In this document: positions 1 to 7,159 of the stretch, piece after piece
Position numbering within the stretch: the first letter of the stretch is position 1
Layout: each line of letters begins with the position of its first letter
From: Acidimicrobiaceae bacterium
GTDB taxonomy: Bacteria > Actinomycetota > Acidimicrobiia > Acidimicrobiales > Aldehydirespiratoraceae
Length of the DNA stretch: 33,729 nt
Direction: 5' to 3'
NCBI GenBank assembly: GCA_002729125.1
Contig: PBTQ01000080.1
Coordinates: 1-33,729, forward strand
Made by a program: the position numbers and the translations under genes
Notes under the pieces: generated by a model
The model's database searches: none
Told to the model about the DNA's origin: nothing
Seen by the model: only the letters and a program-made list of their open reading frames with translations

Positions 1-663
1 CCCGCACGCAAGGCGATGGGCGCCGAGCCCGTCGGAGCCGAAACGAGCGAGGACGTCGGACGCCGGCAGGTCGGCGAACGCTCCGAGCGTGCGCACCCCA
101 AGACGGCGAAGCACATCGACCAGCTCTGGGCGTTCGAGGACGTCGACCTTCATCGGAGCGAGAAACCCGGCGACCTCGCCACCCGGGACGAGACGGGTGG
201 GATTGGCTGCGCGAGCGGCGAGCTCGGCGGCGAAGGGGCCGTCGGCCACACCGACCCGGACCTCGGTGCGTTCGGCGACGACCTCGGTGAGGCATTTGTG
301 GACGAGGTCGGCGACGGCGGCGTCGCCGCCGAAATAGCGCGATGGCCCCCGCATCACGAGCGCACACGTGCCGGGCCGGGTGACTTCGACCCGTGAAGTG
401 ATGTCGTCGAGTGCGGCGACGACCGGCTCGAACAGTCGAGCTTCACGGGCCTCGTCACGTTCGTGAAGGGCAAGCGTGGCGCACCGACCCTGGGCGGCAC
501 GGCGCCGCATCCCCCGGGCGACCCCCTGGGCCCGGGCACCGGGTGAGGCCGCCACGATGCGGTTGGCGCACACGACCGCCACCGGCTCGGCGAAATCGAC
601 ACCGGTGGCGACGACGGGCCAGTCGGGACACCAGGCGACGAGGGTGCGGACCGGCGCACTCAC
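1..663 (-). CDS. imuB: ImuB, Y-family polymerase-like SOS mutagenesis protein (partial, 3' end outside window)
   Basis: The frame starts at a GTG (663) that overlaps the imuA stop as GTGA and stays open for 221 codons to the window edge. The translation starts VSAPVRTLVAWCPDWP and continues with a Y-family polymerase fold: RIVAASPGARAQGV, SRYFGGDAAVADLV, VRVGVADGPFAAELAA, and a helix-hairpin-helix-like stretch LRRLGVRTLGAFADLP near residues 185-200. The acidic catalytic residues of active Y-family enzymes are not evident at the N-terminus (AWCPDWP replaces the usual D-x-D/N context), as is known for ImuB. In mycobacteria ImuB is the adaptor that binds the beta clamp and recruits ImuA' and the polymerase DnaE2 for damage-induced mutagenesis. 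The clamp-binding C-terminus lies outside the window, and dnaE2 is not seen here. The gene is coupled to imuA. Confidence 0.88.
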   Translation of the reverse strand, partial: MSAPVRTLVAWCPDWPVVATGVDFAEPVAVVCANRIVAASPGARAQGVARGMRRRAAQGRCATLALHERDEAREARLFEPVVAALDDITSRVEVTRPGTCALVMRGPSRYFGGDAAVADLVHKCLTEVVAERTEVRVGVADGPFAAELAARAANPTRLVPGGEVAGFLAPMKVDVLERPELVDVLRRLGVRTLGAFADLPASDVLARFGSDGLGAHRLACG

Positions 664-1361
664 GCGGCGAGTGCGGCCACCGCCCCACCGGGCCCAGGCA
701 CGAGGAGTTCGAGCTGACGGGGACGCGACGCCGACCCCCGACCGCCGCCCTGGATGTCGAGGCGCCGCGACCGCAGCACCCCATGGCCGTCGCCGAGCCC
801 CTCCCATTCGCCGGCAGCAATGTCGAGCTGCACGTCGGCACCGACCGGCCAACGATCGCCGACGTGGATCAGCACCGAGCCCCGCTCCCGCAGCCGGGCC
901 GCCATGCGCCGGGCATCAATGTCGCTGATGCGGTGCCGGGGGGCGGCGATGACGACGTCGACGGCACCGACGAGTGCAGCGAGTGCCGAGGACCAGTTGC
1001 CGGGCTCGGGCCGCACGATCAACAGGCGTTCGAGGGCCACCCCCAGTTCACCGACAGCGGCCAGCCCGAGATCGGGGTCGCCGACGACGGTCGTCCAGGC
1101 CCCCGAGGTCGACGGACCTGCGGCGACCGCCATCGCCAGCGACGTGGCGCCCGAGCCCCGGATACCGACGATGCTCCCCCGCCGCAACGCACCCTCGGGG
1201 AACAGCGGAGCGAGCGGACCAAGCACCGGAAGGGTCTGCTCGCGCGCCAGAGCCATCGGCGTGACCCGTTCGCCGACGAGCCGAAGCTCGGCGCGACGGG
1301 TCGCCGAATCCGCCCGCTCGTCGAGCTCGACGGCGAGGTTTCGAGCGTGGCCCGTTGCCAT
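660..1361 (-). CDS. imuA: ImuA', RecA-like SOS mutagenesis accessory protein
   Basis: This 233-residue protein has a RecA/SulA-like core. A degenerate P-loop (GIRGSGATS, residues 66-74) has Ala where Walker A has Lys. Later segments TTVVGDPDLGLAAVGELGV and RLLIVRPEPGNW are typical of ImuA from actinobacteria. It works with ImuB and DnaE2 in translesion synthesis. I chose the ATG at 1361 because the frame extends back to 1421 only by running through the LexA box at 1372-1387, and because a GATACT -10-like hexamer ends 6 nt before 1361, giving a leaderless transcript. The stop overlaps the imuB start by 4 nt, so the two are co-translated. The absent Walker lysine suggests that ATP hydrolysis is weak or lost. 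Confidence 0.87.
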   Translation of the reverse strand: MATGHARNLAVELDERADSATRRAELRLVGERVTPMALAREQTLPVLGPLAPLFPEGALRRGSIVGIRGSGATSLAMAVAAGPSTSGAWTTVVGDPDLGLAAVGELGVALERLLIVRPEPGNWSSALAALVGAVDVVIAAPRHRISDIDARRMAARLRERGSVLIHVGDRWPVGADVQLDIAAGEWEGLGDGHGVLRSRRLDIQGGGRGSASRPRQLELLVPGPGGAVAALAA

Positions 1362-1367
1362 CGCGCG

Positions 1368-1373
1368 AGTATC
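1368..1373 (-). promoter_or_regulatory. Probable -10 element of imuA
   Basis: On the minus strand the hexamer GATACT ends 6 nt upstream of the ATG at 1361. The first base departs from TANNNT, but the key A2 and T6 are present. The spacing fits a transcript starting at or next to the start codon. It overlaps the end of the LexA box, so LexA would block it directly. Confidence 0.5.
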
Positions 1374-1387
1374 GAACATATGTTCGC
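1372..1387. promoter_or_regulatory. LexA-binding SOS box
   Basis: The sequence TCGAAC-ATAT-GTTCGC matches the actinobacterial LexA consensus TCGAAC-N4-GTTCGA at 11 of 12 defined positions, and its inner 14 bp are perfectly palindromic. It sits 11 nt upstream of the proposed imuA start and overlaps its -10 element, as expected for a DNA-damage-inducible imuA-imuB operon. It also lies 56 nt upstream of the divergent selenoprotein gene. Confidence 0.88.
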
Positions 1388-1443
1388 CCAATGCAAGAGG
1401 GTGAGAGAGGAATTTCCGCAAAGCCGCAAAGGTTCACACCGCC

Positions 1444-1755
1444 ATGCGACTCGATGTCACCGAGACCGCCGTGGCCAACATCACCCGGAAGGGCGGCACG
1501 GCCATCGTCGATCTGCTCGAGCCGTACGGTTGAGGCAAGAAGTTCGAGGTGTCGGTCGACACTCGTGCAACCGGCCGCAGGCTCGACACCTACCACCGGA
1601 CACAGGTCGGCGACATCGTCGTCTTGATCGACCATGATCTTGCCCGACTCCCGGTCGAGGTGACGGTGATGAAGAGCGGTCTCCTCAGCCGAGGTATCGG
1701 TGTGCATGTCGACGGGGTCGACGGCGCCCCCTGCCCGATCAACCTGGTCCGCTGA
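1444..1755 (+). CDS. Candidate selenoprotein with in-frame UGA, CC/Se-motif-like family
   Basis: From ATG 1444 the frame runs 29 codons to a TGA at 1531-1533, then stays open for 73 more codons to a second TGA at 1753. Both halves read as one protein: VTETAVANITRKGG and IVDLLEPYG before the TGA, then GKKFEVSVDT, TYHRTQVGDIVVLIDHDL and GIGVHVDGV after it. From memory this order (TE-A-I-KGG, VDL, motif, V, Y-x-x-V-x-D-I-x-V-x-ID-x-x-L) matches the small CC/Se-motif (seleno)protein family, whose members carry CysCys or Cys-Sec at this point. Here the pair would be Gly-Sec. A SECIS-like hairpin follows at 1545-1565. No other in-frame start exists between the upstream in-frame stop at 1402 and ATG 1444, and no good ribosome site is visible. 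The family's function is unknown. The alternative is a nonsense-mutated Cys form. Confidence 0.75.
1545..1565 (+). promoter_or_regulatory. Bacterial SECIS-like hairpin downstream of recoded UGA
   Basis: CGAG (1545-1548) pairs with CTCG (1562-1565), and TGTC (1550-1553) pairs with GACA (1558-1561). This leaves one bulged G at 1549 on the 5' side and a four-base GGTC loop at 1554-1557. The loop starts 20 nt after the TGA. The E. coli fdhF element, as I recall it, also has a GGUC apical loop, a single bulged base on the 5' arm three or four pairs below the loop, and about 18 nt between UGA and loop. The codons under the 3' arm and just after it (ACT, CGT, GCA) are the least GC-rich at third positions in this part of the gene, consistent with selection on RNA structure. 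Confidence 0.72.
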
Positions 1756-1761
1756 CACCGG

Positions 1762-1767
1762 TATCCT
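1762..1767 (+). promoter_or_regulatory. Probable -10 element of the Nudix gene (leaderless)
   Basis: TATCCT lies 8 nt before ATG 1776, right after the selenoprotein stop. The spacing places the transcript start at or next to the ATG, so the Nudix-ATPase pair probably has its own promoter. Confidence 0.5.
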
Positions 1768-1775
1768 CGGAAACG

Positions 1776-2519
1776 ATGAGCGCCGAGGACCGTGTCGAAA
1801 CCGATCGAAAGCGACACGCCGCCTGGGCGAGGTTCGCAAAGGAGACCGGCGACACGCCGGCCATGCCGGCCGCCACGGTCGTCGTGTTGCGCGACGGGCC
1901 AGAGGGCCCCGAGACACTGATGCTGCGCAAGAACTCCAAGATCGCGTTTGGCGGCATGTGGGTGTTCCCCGGCGGCAAGGTCGACGTCGGGGACTGGGAC
2001 GGGGCCGACGAGGACGTCGACGCCGCCCGCAACGCCGCCATCCGCGAGGCGGCCGAAGAGGCGCACTTGAGGGTCGAGGCCCACGAGATGGTCGTGTTCG
2101 CCTACTGGATCCCGCCGGCGATCGCGCCGAAGCGTTACGCCACCTGGTTCTTCGCTGCCCGGGTCGATGACGACGACGTGATTATCGACGACGGCGAAAT
2201 CGTCGAGATGTCGTGGGCCACCCCGGCTGCAGTGCTGGCCAAGCATCACGACGGCGAGATCGAGATCGTGCCACCCACCTGGGTCACGCTCAACACCCTC
2301 ACGGGCCACGACACGGTCGTCTCGCTGCTCGAATTTCTCGACGAACGCCCCGCCCGCCACCACGCCACCAAGGTCGCGTCGGGCGGTGACTTCCCGGTCG
2401 TGATGTGGCAGGGCGACGCCGGCTACGACACCGGTGACGCCACGGTCGCGGGGCCGCGGCATCGGCTCACGATGGCCACCGACGGTTACGTCTACGAAGA
2501 CGACGGAGTCTCCGCATGA
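1776..2519 (+). CDS. Nudix hydrolase (NUDT19/CoA-diphosphatase-like)
   Basis: The protein is 247 residues. The Nudix fold is clear: VVVLRDGPEGPETLMLRKN, then GGMWVFPGGKVD (59-70), then AAIREAAEEAHLRV (87-100), which supplies the R90-E91 and E94-E95 metal-binding residues. The loop between the FPGG turn and the REAAEE helix is longer than in the minimal Nudix box, and the usual Gly after EEA is His97. That arrangement resembles NUDT19-like proteins that cut CoA or nucleoside diphosphate derivatives. The substrate cannot be read from the sequence. A leaderless start at ATG 1776 follows a TATCCT -10 element. The stop overlaps the next start (ATGA at 2516), so it is coupled to the P-type ATPase. 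Confidence 0.88.
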   Translation: MSAEDRVETDRKRHAAWARFAKETGDTPAMPAATVVVLRDGPEGPETLMLRKNSKIAFGGMWVFPGGKVDVGDWDGADEDVDAARNAAIREAAEEAHLRVEAHEMVVFAYWIPPAIAPKRYATWFFAARVDDDDVIIDDGEIVEMSWATPAAVLAKHHDGEIEIVPPTWVTLNTLTGHDTVVSLLEFLDERPARHHATKVASGGDFPVVMWQGDAGYDTGDATVAGPRHRLTMATDGYVYEDDGVSA

Positions 2520-4855
2520 CCACGACCATCAACGGCCTCACCGCCGCCGATGTCGCAGAACGAGTCGCCGGTGGTCGGGTCAACAATGTCCCCGACGCAC
2601 CGGTCCGCTCGCTGGGTCAGATCATCCGGGCCAACGTTCTCACACCGGTCAACGGCATCATCAGCACCCTCTTCGTGCTGATCTTGATTGCCGGCTATCC
2701 GGCCGACGCGCTCTTCGCCGGCGTCATCGTCTCCAACTCGGTGATCGGCATCGTCCAGGAACTTCAGGCCCGGCGCACGCTCAACGAACTTGCCGTGCTG
2801 TCGGCTCCAAAGGCCCGGGTTCGACGCGACGGCGACACCGTCGAGGTCGGCATCAGCGAGGTTGTCGCCGACGACATCCTTGAGCTCAGCCCTGGCGACC
2901 AGGTTGTGGTCGACGGCGACGTGCTCGCCGCCTTGGGCCTCGAACTCGACGAGTCGCTGCTCACCGGCGAGAGCGACCCGGTCGAGAAGCACGAGGACGA
3001 CCAAGTCCTGTCGGGTTCGTTCGTGTCGGCCGGCTCGGGCTTCTACCGAGCGACCCACATCGGTGCCGACTCCTACGCCGCCAAGCTCTCCGAGGAGGCA
3101 CGACGGTTCGAGATGGCCGGCAGCGAACTGCGACGCGGGGTCAACATCATCTTGCGCTGGCTCACGTTCATCATCCCGCCGGCGTCGGTGTTGTTGCTGC
3201 TCCGCCAGCTCAGCGACGACGCAATCGTCTGGCAAGATGCGCTCCAGGCCACCGTTGCCGCAGCGGTCGCCATGGTGCCCGACGGCCTCGTGCTGCTCAC
3301 GAGCCTCAGCTTCATCACCGGGGTGATCGCCCTCGCCCGCCGCAAGGCGCTGGCGAAGGAGTTGGCCTCGGTCGAGCTGCTCGCCCGGGTCGACACCTTG
3401 TGCCTCGACAAGACCGGCACGATCACGACTGGTGAGATCAGCCTGTCATCGATCGAGGCGGTCGGCGATACGTCCGAGGCTCACGCCGCGGAGGTGCTCG
3501 GGGCGCTCGGGGCATCGGACCCGTCGCCCAACGCCACCCTGCAGGCGATCATTGCCCACTACGCGGCACCCGAGGGGTGGGAGGTCACCCGCAATCTCCC
3601 GTTCTCGTCAGCCCGAAAGTGGGCGGCAACCGAGTTCGGTGATCGCGGCACCTTCTATCTCGGCGCGCCCGACATCCTCTTCGATGAAGGCGACGCCGAG
3701 GAGAAGGCTCGAGCCGCTGACGCCGCAGCGGCCGGTCTCCGCGTCCTGCTCGTCACCCGCGCTGACGAGGGCTGGAATGACCAGGAACTGTCGCCGGGCC
3801 GCACACCGGTGTGCCTCGTGCTCCTTGAGGACACCGTGCGACCCGATGCTCCCGAGATCTTCGCGTTCTTCAAAGAGCAGGGCGTCCAACTCAAAGTGAT
3901 CTCCGGCGACAATCCCGCCACAGTCGCCGAAGTCGCCCGTCGGGCCGGAGTCGACGGCGCCGACGCGTGGGTCGATGCTCGCGAGATCCCCGACGACCAA
4001 GACGAGCTCGCCGACCAACTCGAGACCACCACGGTCTTCGGCCGCGTCACTCCGCACCAGAAGCGGGCGATGGTCCACGCACTCCAAAGCCGCGGTCACA
4101 CGGTCGCCATGACCGGCGACGGTGTCAACGACGTCCTTGCGCTCAAGGACGCCGACATGGGCATTGCGATGGGTGCCGGGTCGTCCGCCACCCGAGCCGT
4201 TGCCCAGTTGGTGTTGCTCGACAATCGCTTCGCCACACTCCCCCGTGTGCTCTCCGAGGGGCGCCGAGTGATCAACAACATCGAGCGGGTCGCCAACCTC
4301 TTCATCACCAAGGCCGCCTACGCCGTCCTGCTCACGGCGCTGGTTGGCATCGCCGGTTCGCCGTTCCCGTTCCTGCCTCGCCAGCTCACCCTGATCGGCA
4401 GTTTCTCGATCGGACTTCCCGGCTTCTTCCTGGCGCTTGCGCCGAACGAGTCGCTCGTCCGCCCGGGCTTCCTCGAGCGGGTGCTCCGCTTCTCGCTTCC
4501 TGCCGGCGCCGTCGCCGGTGCCGTCACTTACGGCCTGTACGAGTGGGTTCGCCGCCTAGACGACATCTCGCTCGCTGAGGCCCGCACCGCTGCCACGATG
4601 ACCCTTTTGGCGATCGGGCTTACGATCCTCGTGCTGATCAGCCGGCCACTGAAGCCCTGGAAGCTTGGTCTCGCCGCAGCAATGGCCGCCAGCTACGCCC
4701 TCGTGATGGCGAGCCCGTTCGGCCGCACCTATTTCGAGCTTGACCTGCCCACCGCCACCGCGTGGTACGGCGTGGCCGCGGCCTCGATCATCGGCTCGAT
4801 CGGCGTCTGGGCTTCGAGTCGTCTGTTCGGCCCGGAAGCCACCAACCGGGCCTGA
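2516..4855 (+). CDS. ctpE: Cation-transporting P-type ATPase, CtpE-like (probable calcium importer)
   Basis: This 779-residue membrane protein has all P-type ATPase landmarks: an A-domain TGES (150-153), an M4 segment with VPDGL, the phosphorylated Asp298 in DKTGTIT, and the hinge TGDGVND (533-539). The N-terminal GLTAADVAERVAGGRVNN, SNSVIGIVQELQARRTL and LFITKAAYAVLL closely follow mycobacterial CtpE, which moves calcium, and the length is close to CtpE's. The M4 motif has Asp (PDGL) where CtpE, as I recall, has Glu (PEGL), a conservative change at a probable ion ligand. Hydrophobic stretches at about 45-90, 215-265 and 600-770 fit M1-M10. Calcium specificity is inferred from family similarity only. 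Confidence 0.9.
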   Translation: MTTTINGLTAADVAERVAGGRVNNVPDAPVRSLGQIIRANVLTPVNGIISTLFVLILIAGYPADALFAGVIVSNSVIGIVQELQARRTLNELAVLSAPKARVRRDGDTVEVGISEVVADDILELSPGDQVVVDGDVLAALGLELDESLLTGESDPVEKHEDDQVLSGSFVSAGSGFYRATHIGADSYAAKLSEEARRFEMAGSELRRGVNIILRWLTFIIPPASVLLLLRQLSDDAIVWQDALQATVAAAVAMVPDGLVLLTSLSFITGVIALARRKALAKELASVELLARVDTLCLDKTGTITTGEISLSSIEAVGDTSEAHAAEVLGALGASDPSPNATLQAIIAHYAAPEGWEVTRNLPFSSARKWAATEFGDRGTFYLGAPDILFDEGDAEEKARAADAAAAGLRVLLVTRADEGWNDQELSPGRTPVCLVLLEDTVRPDAPEIFAFFKEQGVQLKVISGDNPATVAEVARRAGVDGADAWVDAREIPDDQDELADQLETTTVFGRVTPHQKRAMVHALQSRGHTVAMTGDGVNDVLALKDADMGIAMGAGSSATRAVAQLVLLDNRFATLPRVLSEGRRVINNIERVANLFITKAAYAVLLTALVGIAGSPFPFLPRQLTLIGSFSIGLPGFFLALAPNESLVRPGFLERVLRFSLPAGAVAGAVTYGLYEWVRRLDDISLAEARTAATMTLLAIGLTILVLISRPLKPWKLGLAAAMAASYALVMASPFGRTYFELDLPTATAWYGVAAASIIGSIGVWASSRLFGPEATNRA

Positions 4856-4969
4856 CCAGCTCAGGAAACTTCCAGACTCACTGCGCCGAGGGCGCCGGTC
4901 AGTCCGGAGCCGCTTGCCTTGTTGCCGGGTTGGTGACGTACCGGTTCCGCACGGCCCAACGGGCGGGGG

Positions 4970-4975
4970 TACGGT
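4970..4975 (+). promoter_or_regulatory. Probable -10 element of the enoyl-CoA hydratase operon
   Basis: TACGGT matches TANNNT and stands 8 nt before ATG 4984. No Shine-Dalgarno sequence is seen between them, so leaderless transcription is likely. Confidence 0.45.
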
Positions 4976-4983
4976 CTTCGCCG

Positions 4984-5808
4984 ATGACCGACTCGACCGA
5001 CGCCGTCCTGATCGAACACCACGATCCCGGCGTGCTCGTCGTCACCTTCAACCGGCCCGAAACGATGAACGCGTTCTCGAGCGAGATGAGTGCCGCCTTC
5101 ACGACTGCACTCCGTGACGCCGATACCGACGACTCGATCCGGGTCGTCGTGGTCACCGGTTCGGGACGAGCGTTCTGTGCAGGCGCCGACTTCTCGAAGG
5201 GCTCCGGCGCGTTCGCCACACCCACCAAGGAAACGTTCTCGTCCGACCCACTCGACCTGTTCCATCCCTGGGAGTGCCGCAAGCCGGTCATCGCCGCAAT
5301 CAACGGCCACGCTGTCGGGATCGGCATGACGATGACACTGCAGTGCGACCTCCGCATCGTCGCCGAGGAGGCAAAACTCGGCATCGTGCAGAACCGGCGA
5401 GGCGTCCTGCCCGACGCCCACGCGCACTGGACCCTCCCCCGCCTAGTCGGCCACAGCCGGGCGACAGAACTCTTGTTGACCGGTCGGATGTTCCGCGGCA
5501 CCGATGCCGCCGAATGGGGACTCGCCGCCGAGGCCCTGCCCGCCGACGCGGTACTTCCCCGAGCGATGGCGCTCGCCACCGAGATCGCCACCCAGACCGC
5601 ACCCGTCTCGGTCGGGGTCTCGAAGCGACTGCTCTGGATGTCAGCACCAGGACCCGACGAGATCAACAAACTCGAACGGGACCTCCACCTCCATCTGATG
5701 GGCACCGTCGATGCAAGAGAAGGCGTCCAGGCATTCATGGAAAAACGCGACCCCGAGTGGTCGCTGAGCCCCACCGAGGATTGGCCAACATGGCTCGACG
5801 AGCGCTGA
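4984..5808 (+). CDS. Enoyl-CoA hydratase/isomerase family protein
   Basis: The protein is 274 residues, a normal crotonase length. VLVVTFNRPETMNAF (17-31) opens the fold. The two oxyanion-hole segments are CAGADFSKG (65-73) and GHAVGIGMTM (108-117). The segment RRGVLPDAHAHWTLPRLVG (138-156) has Asp144 at the place where many homologues have a catalytic Glu (PEA). It probably hydrates or isomerises a 2-enoyl-CoA; the substrate is unknown. The frame is open upstream of 4984, but crotonase homology begins at the chosen ATG and a -10 element sits 8 nt before it. The 3' end overlaps the next gene by 19 nt, and the run of overlapping genes to about 8 kb looks like one operon. Confidence 0.85.
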   Translation: MTDSTDAVLIEHHDPGVLVVTFNRPETMNAFSSEMSAAFTTALRDADTDDSIRVVVVTGSGRAFCAGADFSKGSGAFATPTKETFSSDPLDLFHPWECRKPVIAAINGHAVGIGMTMTLQCDLRIVAEEAKLGIVQNRRGVLPDAHAHWTLPRLVGHSRATELLLTGRMFRGTDAAEWGLAAEALPADAVLPRAMALATEIATQTAPVSVGVSKRLLWMSAPGPDEINKLERDLHLHLMGTVDAREGVQAFMEKRDPEWSLSPTEDWPTWLDER

Positions 5809-6398
5809 TCGTCGGCACCGGCGTCGCCGACCGAATCGCCGCCGGCCTGTCCGGCTGGGAGATCGAGCGGGCACCCGGTGCCGAGACACTCGATCTCGTC
5901 GTTTGGGCGGACTACCCGACGGCAGCGTGCACGCCTCGTCGTCTCACCAACCTGGGCCTGGCCGAGTGGAACGAGGCGTGTGATCGCCCGTTGCGAGCGG
6001 TGATCGACCTTGCTCGCGAAGTGCATGAACCCTTGGCGGCGAACCGCGGCACGTTCGTCGTGCTCGTGCCCTTGATGGCATCGGCCGGCGGTGCCGAGTA
6101 CACAGCACTGGCATCGCTGGGCGAAGGGATTCGTCTGCTGGCCAAGTCGTTGGCCAAGACATGGGGCGCCGACGGCATCACCGCCCACAGCGTCACACTC
6201 GACCCCCACGCCTTCCTCGCTGCGCAGGATGCAGCCGGTATCGCAGCTGACAACGCCCTCCACGATCCGCCCCTCGGTCGGGTCCCCGATGACACCGACG
6301 ACATCGCACCCATCATCGCGTGGCTGGCGAGCGGCACCGCTGCTCCGCTCGTCGGATCGTCGCTCGTGGTCGATGGCGGCCTTTGGATGCCGGGATGA
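5790..6398 (+). CDS. Degenerate short-chain dehydrogenase/reductase (pseudo-SDR subunit?)
   Basis: This 202-residue protein is an SDR by its C-terminal half: LRAVIDLAREVHEPL, then EGIRLLAKSLAKTWGADGI, then LVVDGGLW at the end. The N-terminus is shortened, with GTGVADR (9-15) instead of TGxxxGxG, and the beta-2 to beta-4 segments are compressed. The active site is lost: Tyr104 is followed by Ala108 where YxxxK needs Lys, and the catalytic Ser region reads LVPLMAS without an aligned Ser. It overlaps the hydratase by 19 nt and the intact SDR by 4 nt (ATGA). It may be a non-catalytic partner of that SDR, as described for heteromeric SDR pairs such as BbsC/BbsD. That role is inference. Confidence 0.78.
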   Translation: MARRALIVGTGVADRIAAGLSGWEIERAPGAETLDLVVWADYPTAACTPRRLTNLGLAEWNEACDRPLRAVIDLAREVHEPLAANRGTFVVLVPLMASAGGAEYTALASLGEGIRLLAKSLAKTWGADGITAHSVTLDPHAFLAAQDAAGIAADNALHDPPLGRVPDDTDDIAPIIAWLASGTAAPLVGSSLVVDGGLWMPG

Positions 6399-7159
6399 CC
6401 GGACTACTCGCCGACAAGGTCGCGATCGTGACCGGCGCTGGCCAGGGCATCGGCGAAGGGATCGCCCGCGCCCTCGCCGATGCAGGAGCGGCGGTCGTGA
6501 TCGCAGCCCGCCGGGCCGAGAACGGCGAACCTGCCGCAGCCGAGCTTCGGGAGCGAGGCTATGAGGCGAGCTTCGTGCGGTGTGATGTCACCCTCGAGAC
6601 CGACGTAATGGCGGCGATCGAGCACACGATCGATGCGCATGGCCGGCTCGACGTTGTGGTGCACAACGCAGTCTCCCCGCCGGGTCCACCTGGCCCGGTA
6701 CAGGCGGTCGATCCCGATGTCATCACCGCCCAGATCGCGACGTCGACCACTGCTTCGTACCTCTTCGCCCGAGTTGCTCATCCGCACCTCGCCGCCAATC
6801 GCGGAACGCTGATCCTGCTCACGTCACCGGCCGGCATGGAGGGCTCGGGCAACCTGCCGGTCTACGCCACGGTGAAAGGGGCTCAACGAGGACTGCTCAA
6901 ATCACTCGCCCGCGAGTGGGGACCCGACGGCATCCGGGTCAACGCGATCGCCCCGGTTGCCTGGACGCCCGCAATGACTACCGCCACCCAGGCCAACCCG
7001 ACTCTGCAGGCCCGTCTCGAGGCGCGCACCCCACTCGGCCGTATCGGAGATCCCGAAATCGACATCGGGCCGGTTGCCGTCTTCCTCGCTTCTGACATGG
7101 CCCGTCACATGACGGGTCAGACCATGGCCGTCGACGGCGGCCGCTACCTCGGTTTGTGA
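6395..7159 (+). CDS. Short-chain dehydrogenase/reductase, catalytically intact
   Basis: The protein is 254 residues, typical of a classical SDR. The cofactor loop is TGAGQGIG (13-20), and the active site is Ser144 (LTSPAG), Tyr157 and Lys161 (YATVK). The usual NNAG is HNAV. Arg39 and Arg40 after beta-2 (AARR) favour NADP(H), though this is not decisive. The C-terminus ends in TMAVDGGRYLGL. It sits between the degenerate SDR (ATGA overlap) and the lipid kinase (GTGA overlap). With the upstream hydratase it could oxidise a 3-hydroxyacyl-CoA, which is inference from context. Confidence 0.87.
   Translation: MTGLLADKVAIVTGAGQGIGEGIARALADAGAAVVIAARRAENGEPAAAELRERGYEASFVRCDVTLETDVMAAIEHTIDAHGRLDVVVHNAVSPPGPPGPVQAVDPDVITAQIATSTTASYLFARVAHPHLAANRGTLILLTSPAGMEGSGNLPVYATVKGAQRGLLKSLAREWGPDGIRVNAIAPVAWTPAMTTATQANPTLQARLEARTPLGRIGDPEIDIGPVAVFLASDMARHMTGQTMAVDGGRYLGL

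Noticed and set aside
1362-1421. Longer N-terminus for imuA
   Set aside because: It would place the LexA box inside the coding region; homology and the -10 spacing favour ATG 1361.
1549-1755. Separate 68-residue gene starting at GTG 1549
   Set aside because: It has no ribosome site and starts inside the predicted hairpin. The 29 codons before the TGA match the same family in the same frame, so it is the 3' part of the selenoprotein gene.
4762-4983. Longer N-terminus for the enoyl-CoA hydratase
   Set aside because: It would overlap the ATPase gene by 94 nt. Crotonase homology begins after ATG 4984.
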